NCBI GenBank assembly: GCA_964632355.1
Contig: CAZWBW010000058.1
Coordinates: forward strand, 1-18,144
DNA: 18,144 bases
Direction: 5' to 3'
Origin: JALOAP01 sp964632355
Lineage (GTDB): Bacteria > Chloroflexota > Dehalococcoidia > Tepidiformales > Tepidiformaceae
How positions within the stretch are numbered: position 1 is the stretch's first letter; each line of letters opens with the position of its first letter. The position numbers and the translations under genes are program-made. The notes beneath the pieces are model-generated. The model ran no database searches, was not told the origin of the DNA, and was given only the letters and a program-made list of their open reading frames with translations. Of this stretch, positions 1 to 6,497 are shown in pieces.

Positions 1-886
1 CATCGACCTGTCCACGATTCGCGGCACCGGGCCGGACGGGCGGATCCTCCGCCGGGACGTCGAGGAAGCGCTGCGGGCGAGGACGCCCGGGGCGCCGGCG
101 CAGGGCCCGGTCCGGGAGCGGGAGCTGGCCGCCCAGGCGCCACCCGCACCGGAGGTCGCACGGCCCGCGCCGGTGGCGGCCGAGGTTGCACCCGGTACGG
201 CCCCTGCGGAAGTGCAGCCGCTTTCGCGGATGCGGCAGGCGATTGCGCGCCGCATGCTCGCTTCGAAGCAGCAGCAGCCGCACTACTACCTGACGCTCGA
301 CGTCGATATGACGGACGCGCTGGCGTTCCGCGAGCAGCTCAACCGGACGACGACGGACGAGCAGCGGGTGACGATTAACGACCTCATTGTGAAGGCGTGC
401 GCGCTGGCGCTGGAACGGCACCCGAAGTTCAATGCCGAGTTCAGCGAAGAAGGGCTGCGGATTCACAAGCAGATCAACATCAGCATCGGCATCGCGCTCG
501 ACGAGGGGCTCATCGCACCGGCGATCCTGAACGTCGCCGGCAAGGGGCTCGGCCGAATCGCTGCGGAGGCGAAGGACCTCATCGAACGGGCCAAGAACGG
601 GCGACTCTCGGCCGATGAGTACAGCGCGGGGACGTTCACCATCACGAACCTGGGCAACTTCGGCGTGGAGACGCTGATCGGCATCATCAACCCGCCACAG
701 GCAGCGATCCTTGGTGTGGGGTCGGTGATGGAGCAGCCGGTAGTGCGAGATGGCCAGGTAGTTGTCCGGCGGATGATGAAGATCGCGCTGAGCGCCGATC
801 ACCGAGTCACCGACGGCGCGGAAGGCGCGCGGTTCATCAAGGAGATCCAGGGATTCCTGGAGAACCCGGTGTCGCTCGCGCTCTAG
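1..886 (+). CDS. Dihydrolipoamide acyltransferase (E2) of a 2-oxo-acid dehydrogenase complex, C-terminal part
   Basis: Partial gene: the reading frame is already open at base 2, so the lipoyl domain lies outside the window. The first ~25 residues (IDLSTIRGTGPDGRI...RRDVEEAL) are a peripheral subunit-binding domain, which docks E3/E1. A ~35-residue Ala/Pro-rich linker follows, then the catalytic acyltransferase domain starting near PLSRMRQAIARRML. The active-site motif HxxxDG is present (HRVTDG, about bases 799-816), preceded by the usual Ser-Ala-Asp. In this family E2 transfers the acyl group from lipoamide to CoA in the cytosolic pyruvate, 2-oxoglutarate or branched-chain complex. The visible sequence does not decide which; pyruvate or branched-chain is more likely from the NxTxTxxNLG-type core (TITNLGNFG). 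It is the last gene of its unit, as a terminator follows 28 bp after the stop. Confidence 0.93.
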   Translation, partial: IDLSTIRGTGPDGRILRRDVEEALRARTPGAPAQGPVRERELAAQAPPAPEVARPAPVAAEVAPGTAPAEVQPLSRMRQAIARRMLASKQQQPHYYLTLDVDMTDALAFREQLNRTTTDEQRVTINDLIVKACALALERHPKFNAEFSEEGLRIHKQINISIGIALDEGLIAPAILNVAGKGLGRIAAEAKDLIERAKNGRLSADEYSAGTFTITNLGNFGVETLIGIINPPQAAILGVGSVMEQPVVRDGQVVVRRMMKIALSADHRVTDGAEGARFIKEIQGFLENPVSLAL

Positions 887-913
887 GAGCGCCGGACACG
901 AAGGTGATGATTG

Positions 914-945
914 ACGGTAGCCGCGTTCCGCGGCTACCGTTTTTC
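914..945 (+). terminator. Rho-independent terminator after the E2 gene
   Basis: A perfect 12-bp stem (acggtagccgcg at 914-925 with cgcggctaccgt at 929-940) with a 3-nt loop runs directly into a T tract (TTTTT at 940-944). It lies 28 bp downstream of the E2 stop, so the E2 transcript almost certainly ends here. Confidence 0.9.
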
Positions 946-1068
946 GCGGATGGTTACGTCTCCCATTGCTCTTGCGTGAACCTATCGGCGCCCGGGCGCG
1001 TGGAACGCGAAGGCCCGGGGTGGTCTGTTGCTCCCGCGGCGTGAGGCCGCGAAGAGGTTCACGTCCCG

Positions 1069-1443
1069 TTGAGAGTTCGAGACTTTCGCTGTACACATTG
1101 CCGTTCGATGGTGCCTGCCTCGGCCCCGGGGACGGCTCACCGAAATCATTGCCCGTACTGCCTCTGGAGCCGCCATGTAGACGGTGCGCGCCCCGGGGAC
1201 CGCGCGTCGGAGTGCGACGGATCGATGGAACCGATCGCGGTGGCGGTCCGCAAACGGGGAGAGTGGGCGCTGGTGCACCGTTGCCAGCGCTGCGGAGAAC
1301 TGCGTACGAATCGGATCGCGGGCGACGACAACCCACTGTTGCTCATGCAGATTGCGGTGCGGCCGCTGGCACAGCCGCCGTTCCCGTTCGACTCGGTGCT
1401 GACACAAATCGGGCTGAGCGCCGAGGGATCCCAAACGTGGTAG
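1069..1443 (+). CDS. RNHCP domain-containing zinc protein
   Basis: A 124-aa protein carrying the signature that names the family, RNHCP, at residues 25-29, inside a double zinc-knuckle arrangement: C8xxC11 and C28xxC31, then C72xxC75 (HRCQRC). The CDGSMEPIAV segment at 49-58 is also typical. The family is a small cytosolic zinc-binding protein of unknown biochemical role. The start chosen is TTG at 1069: an in-frame TGA lies at 1042-1044, GAAGAGG (1051-1057) sits 11 nt upstream, and the family begins just before the first Cys pair. A 6-bp hairpin (CGCGGC/GCCGCG, 1035-1051) abuts the ribosome-binding site and could shade it. The gene is alone between the E2 terminator and the infA leader. Confidence 0.85.
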   Translation: MRVRDFRCTHCRSMVPASAPGTAHRNHCPYCLWSRHVDGARPGDRASECDGSMEPIAVAVRKRGEWALVHRCQRCGELRTNRIAGDDNPLLLMQIAVRPLAQPPFPFDSVLTQIGLSAEGSQTW

Positions 1444-1535
1444 ACTCTATGTAAGGTAACGGCGGTCGTGTGCCTGCCGCCGGCGGTTGCTTCGATACGC
1501 GGTTTTCCCACGCATCGATCCCCGTAGACGTTATT

Positions 1536-1552
1536 GGGAGCCCCAAGCTCCC
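1536..1552 (+). promoter_or_regulatory. Hairpin in the infA leader, bracketed by a 9-bp direct repeat
   Basis: Stem GGGAGC/GCTCCC (1536-1541 with 1547-1552) with a 5-nt loop, in the ~160-nt gap before infA. CCCCGTAGA occurs on both sides, at 1520-1528 and 1550-1558. A second short stem (GCCGG/CCGGC, about 1573-1592) lies just before the ribosome-binding site. No T run follows, so this looks more like leader structure than a terminator. A role in infA control is inference only. Confidence 0.3.
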
Positions 1553-1605
1553 CGTAGAGCACCAAAAACAAAGGCCGGTATTTGCGCCGGCGCACAGGAG
1601 GTTTT

Positions 1606-1824
1606 ATGGCGAAAAAGGATGCAATCGAAGTTGAAGGCGTTGTGACCCAGGCGCTTCCGAGCGCACAGTTCAAGGTAGAACTCGGCAACGGTCACGAAGT
1701 GCTGGCCCATGTGAGCGGCAAGATGCGAAAGCACTTCATTCGCGTGCTGCCCGGTGACCGTGTGCTGGTGGAGCTTTCTCCGTACGACCTGAGCCGCGGG
1801 CGGCTGACGTTCCGGTTCAAGTAA
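1606..1824 (+). CDS. infA: Translation initiation factor IF-1
   Basis: A 72-aa single S1/OB-fold protein, the standard IF-1 length, beginning MAKKDAIEVEG and containing the hallmark stretch HVSGKMRKHFIRVLPGD and the end YDLSRGRLTFRFK. IF-1 binds the 30S A site during initiation and works with IF-2 and IF-3. The ATG at 1606 is preferred over the upstream in-frame start at 1582 because AGGAGG (1596-1601) sits 4 nt before it and all IF-1s start with MAK/MSK. The gene stands alone: the usual neighbours (map, adk, rpmJ, rpsM) are absent. This could be a relocated infA or a second copy. Confidence 0.97.
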   Translation: MAKKDAIEVEGVVTQALPSAQFKVELGNGHEVLAHVSGKMRKHFIRVLPGDRVLVELSPYDLSRGRLTFRFK

Positions 1825-1849
1825 GCGCGTAGCCCGCTCTTCTTCGTTC

Positions 1850-1868
1850 ACCCGATGGCGCATCGGGT
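1850..1868 (+). terminator. Hairpin after infA, possible weak terminator
   Basis: An 8-bp perfect stem (ACCCGATG/CATCGGGT) with a 3-nt loop, 25 bp after the infA stop. Only a short CCGTTT follows, so termination would be inefficient or Rho-assisted. The rest of 1869-2080, between infA and the convergent nuoB stop, holds no gene or RNA that I can recognise. Confidence 0.4.
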
Positions 1869-2080
1869 CCGTTTGGCGTGCCTGGCCATAGGGCCCGGGT
1901 CTGTCCCGCGATCCCACAACGTTCGGCCTGATCGAAACGTTCCGCTGGCTCACGAACCGTTCGCACCCACGACCGCACGATCAAATCCCCGTCCTGGCCG
2001 AAGGCACTCAGCGAACAACCGCGCGCAGTAAACAGCGGCGCGGCTAGTAGTGCGCGTCCATAACCGGAGTTGCTTGCGAG

Positions 2081-2743
2081 CTAGTCGTTGAACGTTTCGC
2101 CGGTGAAGGGCTTCCCGTAGTCGTGGAACGGCGGCCAGAGCTTTTCGAGCTCGGCGCGGATGGGGTCGCCTTCGGGCAGGTAACGGTGGAACTGCGGCTC
2201 GACATCGCGCCGCTGCCACTTCTTGCCAATGGTGTCCTCACGGATCTTATCCTGGAGGAGCATCAGTCCGGTGAGGAGCGATTCGGGGCGCGGCGGGCAG
2301 CCGGGCACGTAGACGTCCACCGGGAGGAGCGTGTTGACGCCCGGGGTGACGCTATAGGCGTAGGCGAACGGCCCGCCCATGATGGCGCAACCGCCCATGG
2401 CGAGAGCCCACTTGGGTTCGGGCATCTGGAGCCAGATGCGGCGAACGGCGGGGGCCATCTTCCAGGTGACCGTCCCGGGCACAAGCAGGAGGTCTGCCTG
2501 CCGGGGGGAGGCACGGAAGATCTCGGCGCCGAAGCGGGCGATGTCGTAGCGCGGCGCGGCCGTCGCGATCATCTCCATCGCACAGCAGGCGAGGCCGAAC
2601 ATGACAGGCCAGAGGGACGAGCGCCTGGCCCAGTTCAGGACCTGGTCGACCGAGGTGACCAGGATGTTCTGCTGAACCTCTTCCTCGACGTCGGTGGAGA
2701 GGCTGAGCGGGAGTGGTTGGTAGACCTTGTTCGCCTGCGTCAT
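2081..2743 (-). CDS. nuoB: NADH-quinone oxidoreductase subunit B
   Basis: A 220-aa protein of the NuoB/PSST family, the complex I peripheral-arm subunit holding the N2 [4Fe-4S] cluster that passes electrons to quinone. All four cluster ligands are present: C53 and C54 (FGLACCAMEM), C119 (MGGCAIMGG) and C149 (VPGCPPRPE). PVDVYVPGCPP and MPEPKW are family signatures. About 55 residues extend past the core (KKWQRRDVEPQFHRYLPEGD...), a tail of the kind that can contact NuoC/D. Translation starts at ATG 2743 with no strong Shine-Dalgarno. No other nuo gene is adjacent; its upstream co-directional neighbour is the small zinc-ribbon gene, 123 bp away. It may serve a dispersed complex I or be an extra copy. 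Confidence 0.95.
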   Translation of the reverse strand: MTQANKVYQPLPLSLSTDVEEEVQQNILVTSVDQVLNWARRSSLWPVMFGLACCAMEMIATAAPRYDIARFGAEIFRASPRQADLLLVPGTVTWKMAPAVRRIWLQMPEPKWALAMGGCAIMGGPFAYAYSVTPGVNTLLPVDVYVPGCPPRPESLLTGLMLLQDKIREDTIGKKWQRRDVEPQFHRYLPEGDPIRAELEKLWPPFHDYGKPFTGETFND

Positions 2744-2866
2744 GACTCGTTCAGCGTATCACAAAGGTTCGCGATGGCTCGACAGGCCGCGGGCGACAAA
2801 CAGCGCGTGCGAGAGCCGCTTGCGTGCCGGGCAACTCGAGGGTGCCGGGGGCTGGCGCAACCTGGG

Positions 2867-3073
2867 CTAGCGGGACCGGCCGAGGTGGTACTGTCCGTCG
2901 TTAATCGGCTCGTCCACGAAGAGTTCGCCGTTCCGGATCTTGATGTTGTATCCGCAGTCGGGGTTTGTGCAGACCCATGCCTTGAAGTGGATCGGAGCGC
3001 CCTGGCTCCCGAAGTCAGAGAACGGCACCAGGTCGCCGTCGTCGCATTTGCGACATTTCGGAAAGGCGTACAT
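2867..3073 (-). CDS. Small zinc-ribbon-like protein, function unknown
   Basis: A 68-aa acidic/basic mixed protein with two cysteine pairs, C7xxC10 (FPKCRKC) and C35xxxxC40 (VCTNPDCGY), spaced as in a zinc ribbon or rubredoxin-like knuckle. I do not recognise a named family. The frame remains open upstream to 3136, but ATG 3073 is preferred: a good sigma-70-type promoter lies at 3104-3132 inside that extension, the protein body starts with MYAFPKC, and a G-rich stretch (GGGGGG) sits ~9 nt upstream. It precedes nuoB on the same strand with a 123-bp gap and could be cotranscribed with it. The Asp-rich loop between the knuckles is unremarkable; DNA, RNA or iron binding are all possible. Confidence 0.7.
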   Translation of the reverse strand: MYAFPKCRKCDDGDLVPFSDFGSQGAPIHFKAWVCTNPDCGYNIKIRNGELFVDEPINDGQYHLGRSR

Positions 3074-3103
3074 CCCAACCAACCCCCCGTTTTCGCGTGG
3101 GGG

Positions 3104-3132
3104 ATAGTAGCAGCGCGAGGGGCGGCGGGCAA
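3104..3132 (-). promoter_or_regulatory. Predicted sigma-70 promoter for the zinc-ribbon gene (and perhaps nuoB)
   Basis: On the minus strand TTGCCC (3132-3127) and TACTAT (3109-3104) are separated by exactly 17 bp, preceded and followed by GC-rich sequence. The start of transcription would fall near 3097, giving a leader of about 25 nt before ATG 3073. Confidence 0.5.
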
Positions 3133-3179
3133 TCAACGAGCGTATGACAGTCCCTCGGAAACGTCCCAGTAAACAGCGG

Positions 3180-3300
3180 GTATCCCCTTAGACGGAGGCA
3201 ATTGACTGTATCGTCGTTGCCTCTTGTTTCGCTCGCGACTAATAATCGCTAGCATCCACCAATCGAAAGAATTGACAGGTGGAGAGGAAATTATCGCGGC
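3180..3300. other. Gene-free AT-rich interval with promoter-like and inverted-repeat elements
   Basis: Bases 3201-3300 contain 47 G or C, well below the flanking genes. No protein gene is supported on either strand here. Visible elements are an inverted repeat GAGGCAA/TTGCCTC (3195-3201 and 3217-3223), plus-strand TTGCCT (3217-3222) 17 bp ahead of TAATAA (3240-3245), and a shorter CCACC/GGTGG pair further on. The segment lies between the 3' end of the EVE-gene unit and the promoter of the zinc-ribbon gene, both minus strand. It might therefore hold a terminator for the former, or a plus-strand promoter firing antisense into the EVE and ribD genes. Confidence 0.4.
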
Positions 3301-3325
3301 TGCGGGGTGCGCGAGGAACGTTTGG

Positions 3326-3787
3326 CTAGCCGCTCGCGACCGCCTTCGCAGCAGCTTCGAGGTCGCGCTCGAGAAGCTGGAAGTCCTCCTCGGGAATCTC
3401 GTGGAGGTTGCCCTGGTAGGCGAGCGTCCAGTTCGCGCGCGGCCACTTCTGCGTCCACGTGAAGCGGTCGTGGTAGGGTTCGGCGTCGAGCCAGGCTTCT
3501 TCGGGCGGCGTGAGAACGGGCTTGATGCCGACGCGGTAGGGATACATTTCCTGGGGCTTCTTGGGGCTCTCCCAGATGCGCGTGTGCTCTTCGACCATGG
3601 GCGAGGTCACTTCGGCAATGGCGGCGAACTGCTTCTTCCCCGTGATGTAGAACGCGAGGCGGTCGCCCGGCTGGATCTTTTCGGCCATGCGACGGCGGGT
3701 GCTCTTGAAGCCGTGACGAGTGAATCCGAGTTCGCGCGTCTTCGCGAACACTTCGGGGCCTCCGACGACGATCCAATAGCGGGGCAT
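3326..3787 (-). CDS. EVE (PUA-like) domain protein
   Basis: A 153-aa protein that is one whole EVE domain: MPRYWIVVGGPEVF at the start, the G-F-x-x-x-x-x-x-x-x-x-I-x-P-G-D pattern (MAEKIQPGDRLAFYITG, residues 34-50), then FAAIAEVTSP (54-63) and a C-terminal aromatic segment (TWTQKWPRANW). EVE/YTH/PUA-fold proteins bind modified bases such as 5-methylcytosine derivatives in DNA or N6-methyladenosine in RNA through an aromatic cage; the ligand here is not determinable. ATG 3787 has GGGAGG 6 nt upstream. It begins 2 nt after the ribD stop, so it is very likely translated from the dinB-ribD transcript. A role in DNA or RNA modification sensing is inferred from the family only. Confidence 0.85.
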   Translation of the reverse strand: MPRYWIVVGGPEVFAKTRELGFTRHGFKSTRRRMAEKIQPGDRLAFYITGKKQFAAIAEVTSPMVEEHTRIWESPKKPQEMYPYRVGIKPVLTPPEEAWLDAEPYHDRFTWTQKWPRANWTLAYQGNLHEIPEEDFQLLERDLEAAAKAVASG

Positions 3788-3789
3788 AC

Positions 3790-4899
3790 TCAACCTCCCG
3801 GGGTCCATGTACCCGTGTAGCCACGAACGAGGATATCCGTTCCCACGGATTCCACAATCGGGGAGTGGATGCGCCAGGCGTCGGCGACGCGAAGGACGCC
3901 TTCGCCGGCGACAGCTGGCAGGCCGTTCCCGCCAATGATTACCGGGGCGAGAAACGCCCAGACTTCGTCGACGTGCCCGGCATCGAACAGCGAACCGAGC
4001 AGCGTGGCGCCACCTTCGGCCCAGATGGAGACGACGCCGCGCTGGGCAAGCGTGCGAAGCAGTTGATCGAGGTTGACGCCTGTGGCGCTGGCCTCGCATT
4101 CGATGACCGTGGCGCCGGCGGCGGTGATGTCGCCTTTCCAGGCGGGCGGCGCATCGTAGCTCGTGGCGACGATGACGGTCCCGGGTTCGCCGAAGAGACG
4201 AGCGGACGGCGGGACGCGGCCGCGGGCATCGAGCACGACGCGAACGGGCTGGCGGCTGGCGAGTTCGCCGCCGGGACGGGCGGTCAGCGCCGGGTCGTCG
4301 GCGAGGACGGTGCCGCTCCCGACCATGATTGCGTCGACCCAGGCGCGCTGCTGATGCGCGAGGTCACGGGCGGCCTCGCCGGTGATCCACTTCGAGTCGC
4401 CGGTGGCGGTTGCCGTTCGTCCATCGAGTGAGGCGGCGAACTTGGCGATGACATAGGGCAGGGCGGTCTGCCGGTGTTTTATGTAAGGCCGAAGGAGTTC
4501 GCGCGCTTCTTCGGCGCCGTCACCTACTTCGACCTCGACCCCGGCGTCGCGGAGGAGTGCGATACCGCGGCCAGCGACGCGCGGGTCGGGGTCTTCGAGC
4601 GCAACGACGACGCGACGGATGCCGGCTTCAACGATGGCTTCGGAGCAGGGCCGCGTTCGCTTGCCTTCGAACGGGAAGCAGGGCTCGAGCGTTACGTAAA
4701 GATCGGCGCCGCGAGCGTCGCCGGCGGCCGAGATGGCGGCGGCTTCGGCGTGGGGCCCACCGGGGGGCGCGGTGGCGCCGGTGGCGATGACGCGCCCGTC
4801 GCGAACGAGCACAGCACCGACGTACGGGTTGGGGCTGGTCGTTCCCCGGACGGAGCGCGCGGCGGCAAGCGCTTCGCGCATGAACCGCGTGGGGGCCAC
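3790..4899 (-). CDS. ribD: Bifunctional riboflavin biosynthesis deaminase/reductase RibD
   Basis: A 369-aa two-domain enzyme performing the second and third steps of riboflavin synthesis: deamination of diaminohydroxyphosphoribosylaminopyrimidine, then NADPH-dependent reduction of the ribosyl side chain. The deaminase half has H50-A-E52 (GGPHAEA) and the zinc cysteines C74 and C85 (TLEPC...RPC). The reductase half starts near 148 (YVIAKFAASLDGRTAT), with DSKWITG (168-174), VGSGTVLADDPALTAR and WAEGGATLLGSL. The start is GTG 4899: AAGGA lies 7 nt upstream, it restores the family N-terminus (xxxFMREAL), and it follows the dinB stop by one base. ATG 4881 is the alternative. The C-to-C spacing is 11 where the usual CSHxGRTPPC has 9, and the conserved His of that loop is missing. 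No other rib gene is nearby. Confidence 0.93.
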   Translation of the reverse strand: MAPTRFMREALAAARSVRGTTSPNPYVGAVLVRDGRVIATGATAPPGGPHAEAAAISAAGDARGADLYVTLEPCFPFEGKRTRPCSEAIVEAGIRRVVVALEDPDPRVAGRGIALLRDAGVEVEVGDGAEEARELLRPYIKHRQTALPYVIAKFAASLDGRTATATGDSKWITGEAARDLAHQQRAWVDAIMVGSGTVLADDPALTARPGGELASRQPVRVVLDARGRVPPSARLFGEPGTVIVATSYDAPPAWKGDITAAGATVIECEASATGVNLDQLLRTLAQRGVVSIWAEGGATLLGSLFDAGHVDEVWAFLAPVIIGGNGLPAVAGEGVLRVADAWRIHSPIVESVGTDILVRGYTGTWTPGG

Positions 4900-4900
4900 G

Positions 4901-5386
4901 CTAGTGTCCTTCGCGGCTCGCAGCGAGCCAGAGATCGCGCATGAGCTGGGCCTGCCCGACGTGCTCGCGGAGGTGGGCGACGGCGTGGACGAGGCATTCG
5001 GCGCCGGTCCGGCGGCGGCCACTTTCCTCGACCCAGGGCATCTCGTCGGCGAGCGAGACATCGGTTCCCTGCGCGAGCAGGCGGGTTACCTCGGGGATGG
5101 TGTCGGCGATGCGGCTGCGGAGCGCCTCGGCGGTGGTACCGCGGGCCCGGAACGATGCTGGCCGCTGCTTGACCATGTATTCCTCGCGCTCGGGGGCGGC
5201 GCCGGTCGCGGCCGCAATCCAGAAGAGGGTCGAGGTCATGGAGTGGGTGGCAAGGACGGCGAGCGAGCTCGTGCCTGACACCGGCGTCCAGTCGAGCGCG
5301 GCGTCGGGGAGCCCCTCGAGCGCGTCGGAGAGCATGGTGAAAGAGTCGCGGAGAACGTAGTTCGCAGCTTCGTACGTCGGGTGCAT
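4901..5386 (-). CDS. DinB-family (DinB/YfiT four-helix bundle) protein
   Basis: A 161-aa protein with the DinB-like metal triad: H48 (LATHSM), H138 and H142 (AHLREHVGQAQLMRDLW), plus the typical LDWTP after helix 1 (residues 31-35). Superfamily members are cytosolic metal-dependent enzymes such as mycothiol- or bacillithiol-S-transferases, or damage-inducible proteins of unknown activity; the substrate is not visible here. ATG 5386 is chosen because the family starts ~20 residues before the first helix motif, although its Shine-Dalgarno is weak. The stop is one base from the GTG of ribD, so the two are probably translationally coupled. It heads the three-gene minus unit, divergent from the patatin gene across 120 bp. 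Confidence 0.8.
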   Translation of the reverse strand: MHPTYEAANYVLRDSFTMLSDALEGLPDAALDWTPVSGTSSLAVLATHSMTSTLFWIAAATGAAPEREEYMVKQRPASFRARGTTAEALRSRIADTIPEVTRLLAQGTDVSLADEMPWVEESGRRRTGAECLVHAVAHLREHVGQAQLMRDLWLAASREGH

Positions 5387-5506
5387 TGCGTCATGGTAGC
5401 CGGGAACCGCCGACCATTGCAGAAGCTCATCACTCGGAACAGGGCGGCCCGTGCACGGGCGGGAATTCCGGTACATTCGAACCAGATGCCCCGGCGGGAG
5501 GTGGCT

Positions 5507-6487
5507 GTGACGGCCGGAACAACGAGACGAAGGGCGCTGGTCCTGGGTGGGGGCGGAACGTACGGACTGGTCCAGGCGGCATACATCCAGGCGGCGTACG
5601 AACGCGGGTTCCGGCCCGACATCGTTGTGGGTACGAGCGTGGGTGCGCTCAACGGGGCGTGGGTCGCGCTCTACCCGGAACGAGCGGACGAGTTGCTACC
5701 AATCTGGCGGGACCTTGACCGGATCCGGGTGCTGAAGCTGAACCCGATCCAGCTGGCGGGCCACCTGGTGCGGCGGCGCATCAGCCTCGGGCAGAACCGG
5801 ATCGTGCCGTACCTGGTGGCGCGATACGTGGGCTCTCTGCGCTTCGAGGACACGGCGGTGAAGTTTGCGGCCGTGGCGACGAGCCTCACGCGGGCACAGA
5901 AGCACGTGTTCGAAAGCGGGCCGCTCGGGCCGGCGGTGCTTGCTTCGACTGCGATTCCCGGTGTGTTCGAACCCGTGGAGATCGACGGGGAGCTGTTCGT
6001 GGACGGCGGCATGAGCGGCGGCTGTGACCTGGCGACGGCGGTGGACCTCGGGGCGACGGAGATCCTCGCGATCGACCTCACGCCCGCACACGACCAGCGG
6101 CGTCCGAAGACAGCGCTGGGTGTGCTCCGGCAGTCGCTCGCCGCGCTGTCTCGCTCGGCGACCGATGCGATGGAGTCGTGCCTACGGGACCAGCTCCCGA
6201 TGCGGATGATCGTGCCGGACCTTTCGCAGCAGTCGCCGTGGCGGCTGGACGTGACGGAACAGTCGATCGCGCACAACCTGGAACTGGCACGCGCGGGCAT
6301 TACACGTGCGCTGGATTCGAACGGCGAAATCATCCCCGGGCCACGGCTCATCGGCGCCGCGGCCGCGCCGGAGCCTCCGGAGCGAAGGCGTGAGCGGCGG
6401 CTTCGCGGCCGTGTGAGCGCGCTCGCCGCGGCGGTGCGAAAACCAGCGGGCACGAGGCTTTCGACGGAACGGCCGCCCTCAGCGTAG
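5507..6487 (+). CDS. Patatin-like phospholipase family protein
   Basis: A 326-aa serine lipase/esterase of the patatin fold. The oxyanion loop GGGGTYG is at 14-20, the nucleophile elbow GTSVG at 42-46 (Ser44) and the catalytic Asp in DGG at 166-168, so the Ser-Asp dyad is complete. There is no signal peptide or membrane segment, suggesting a cytosolic or peripherally membrane-bound enzyme acting on lipid acyl esters. The ~40-residue Arg/Ala-rich tail has no recognised domain. GTG 5507 is preferred: GGGAGG (5496-5501) is 5 nt upstream and the family begins a few residues before the glycine loop. ATG 5486 in frame is the alternative but has no ribosome-binding site. The stop lies 5 bp from the stop of the convergent SDR gene. 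Confidence 0.9.
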   Translation: MTAGTTRRRALVLGGGGTYGLVQAAYIQAAYERGFRPDIVVGTSVGALNGAWVALYPERADELLPIWRDLDRIRVLKLNPIQLAGHLVRRRISLGQNRIVPYLVARYVGSLRFEDTAVKFAAVATSLTRAQKHVFESGPLGPAVLASTAIPGVFEPVEIDGELFVDGGMSGGCDLATAVDLGATEILAIDLTPAHDQRRPKTALGVLRQSLAALSRSATDAMESCLRDQLPMRMIVPDLSQQSPWRLDVTEQSIAHNLELARAGITRALDSNGEIIPGPRLIGAAAAPEPPERRRERRLRGRVSALAAAVRKPAGTRLSTERPPSA

Positions 6488-6497
6488 CGGCGCTACG
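6483..6497. terminator. Short palindrome containing both stop codons of two convergent genes
   Basis: CGTAGC (6483-6488) pairs with GCTACG (6492-6497) around a 3-nt loop. The TAG of the patatin gene (6485-6487) lies in one arm and the TAG of the SDR gene, read on the other strand (6495-6493), in the other. With only a 6-bp stem and no T run, it is at best a weak bidirectional terminator. Confidence 0.3.

Noticed and set aside
966..1454. A 162-aa plus-strand frame overlapping the RNHCP gene
   Set aside because: Out-of-frame reading of RNHCP with Arg/Gly-rich composition and no ribosome-binding site.
1869..2080. Possible tRNA or small RNA between infA and nuoB
   Set aside because: GC-rich stretches there do not form a cloverleaf with a recognisable T-arm, and I see no promoter or terminator pair.
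2123..3172. A 349-aa open frame on the plus strand
   Set aside because: It is antisense to nuoB and the zinc-ribbon gene, which have clear motifs and a promoter.
5387..5506. Promoter boxes in the dinB/patatin divergent gap, for example TACATT at 5472-5477
   Set aside because: No acceptable -35 at 16-19 bp upstream, so not listed as a feature.
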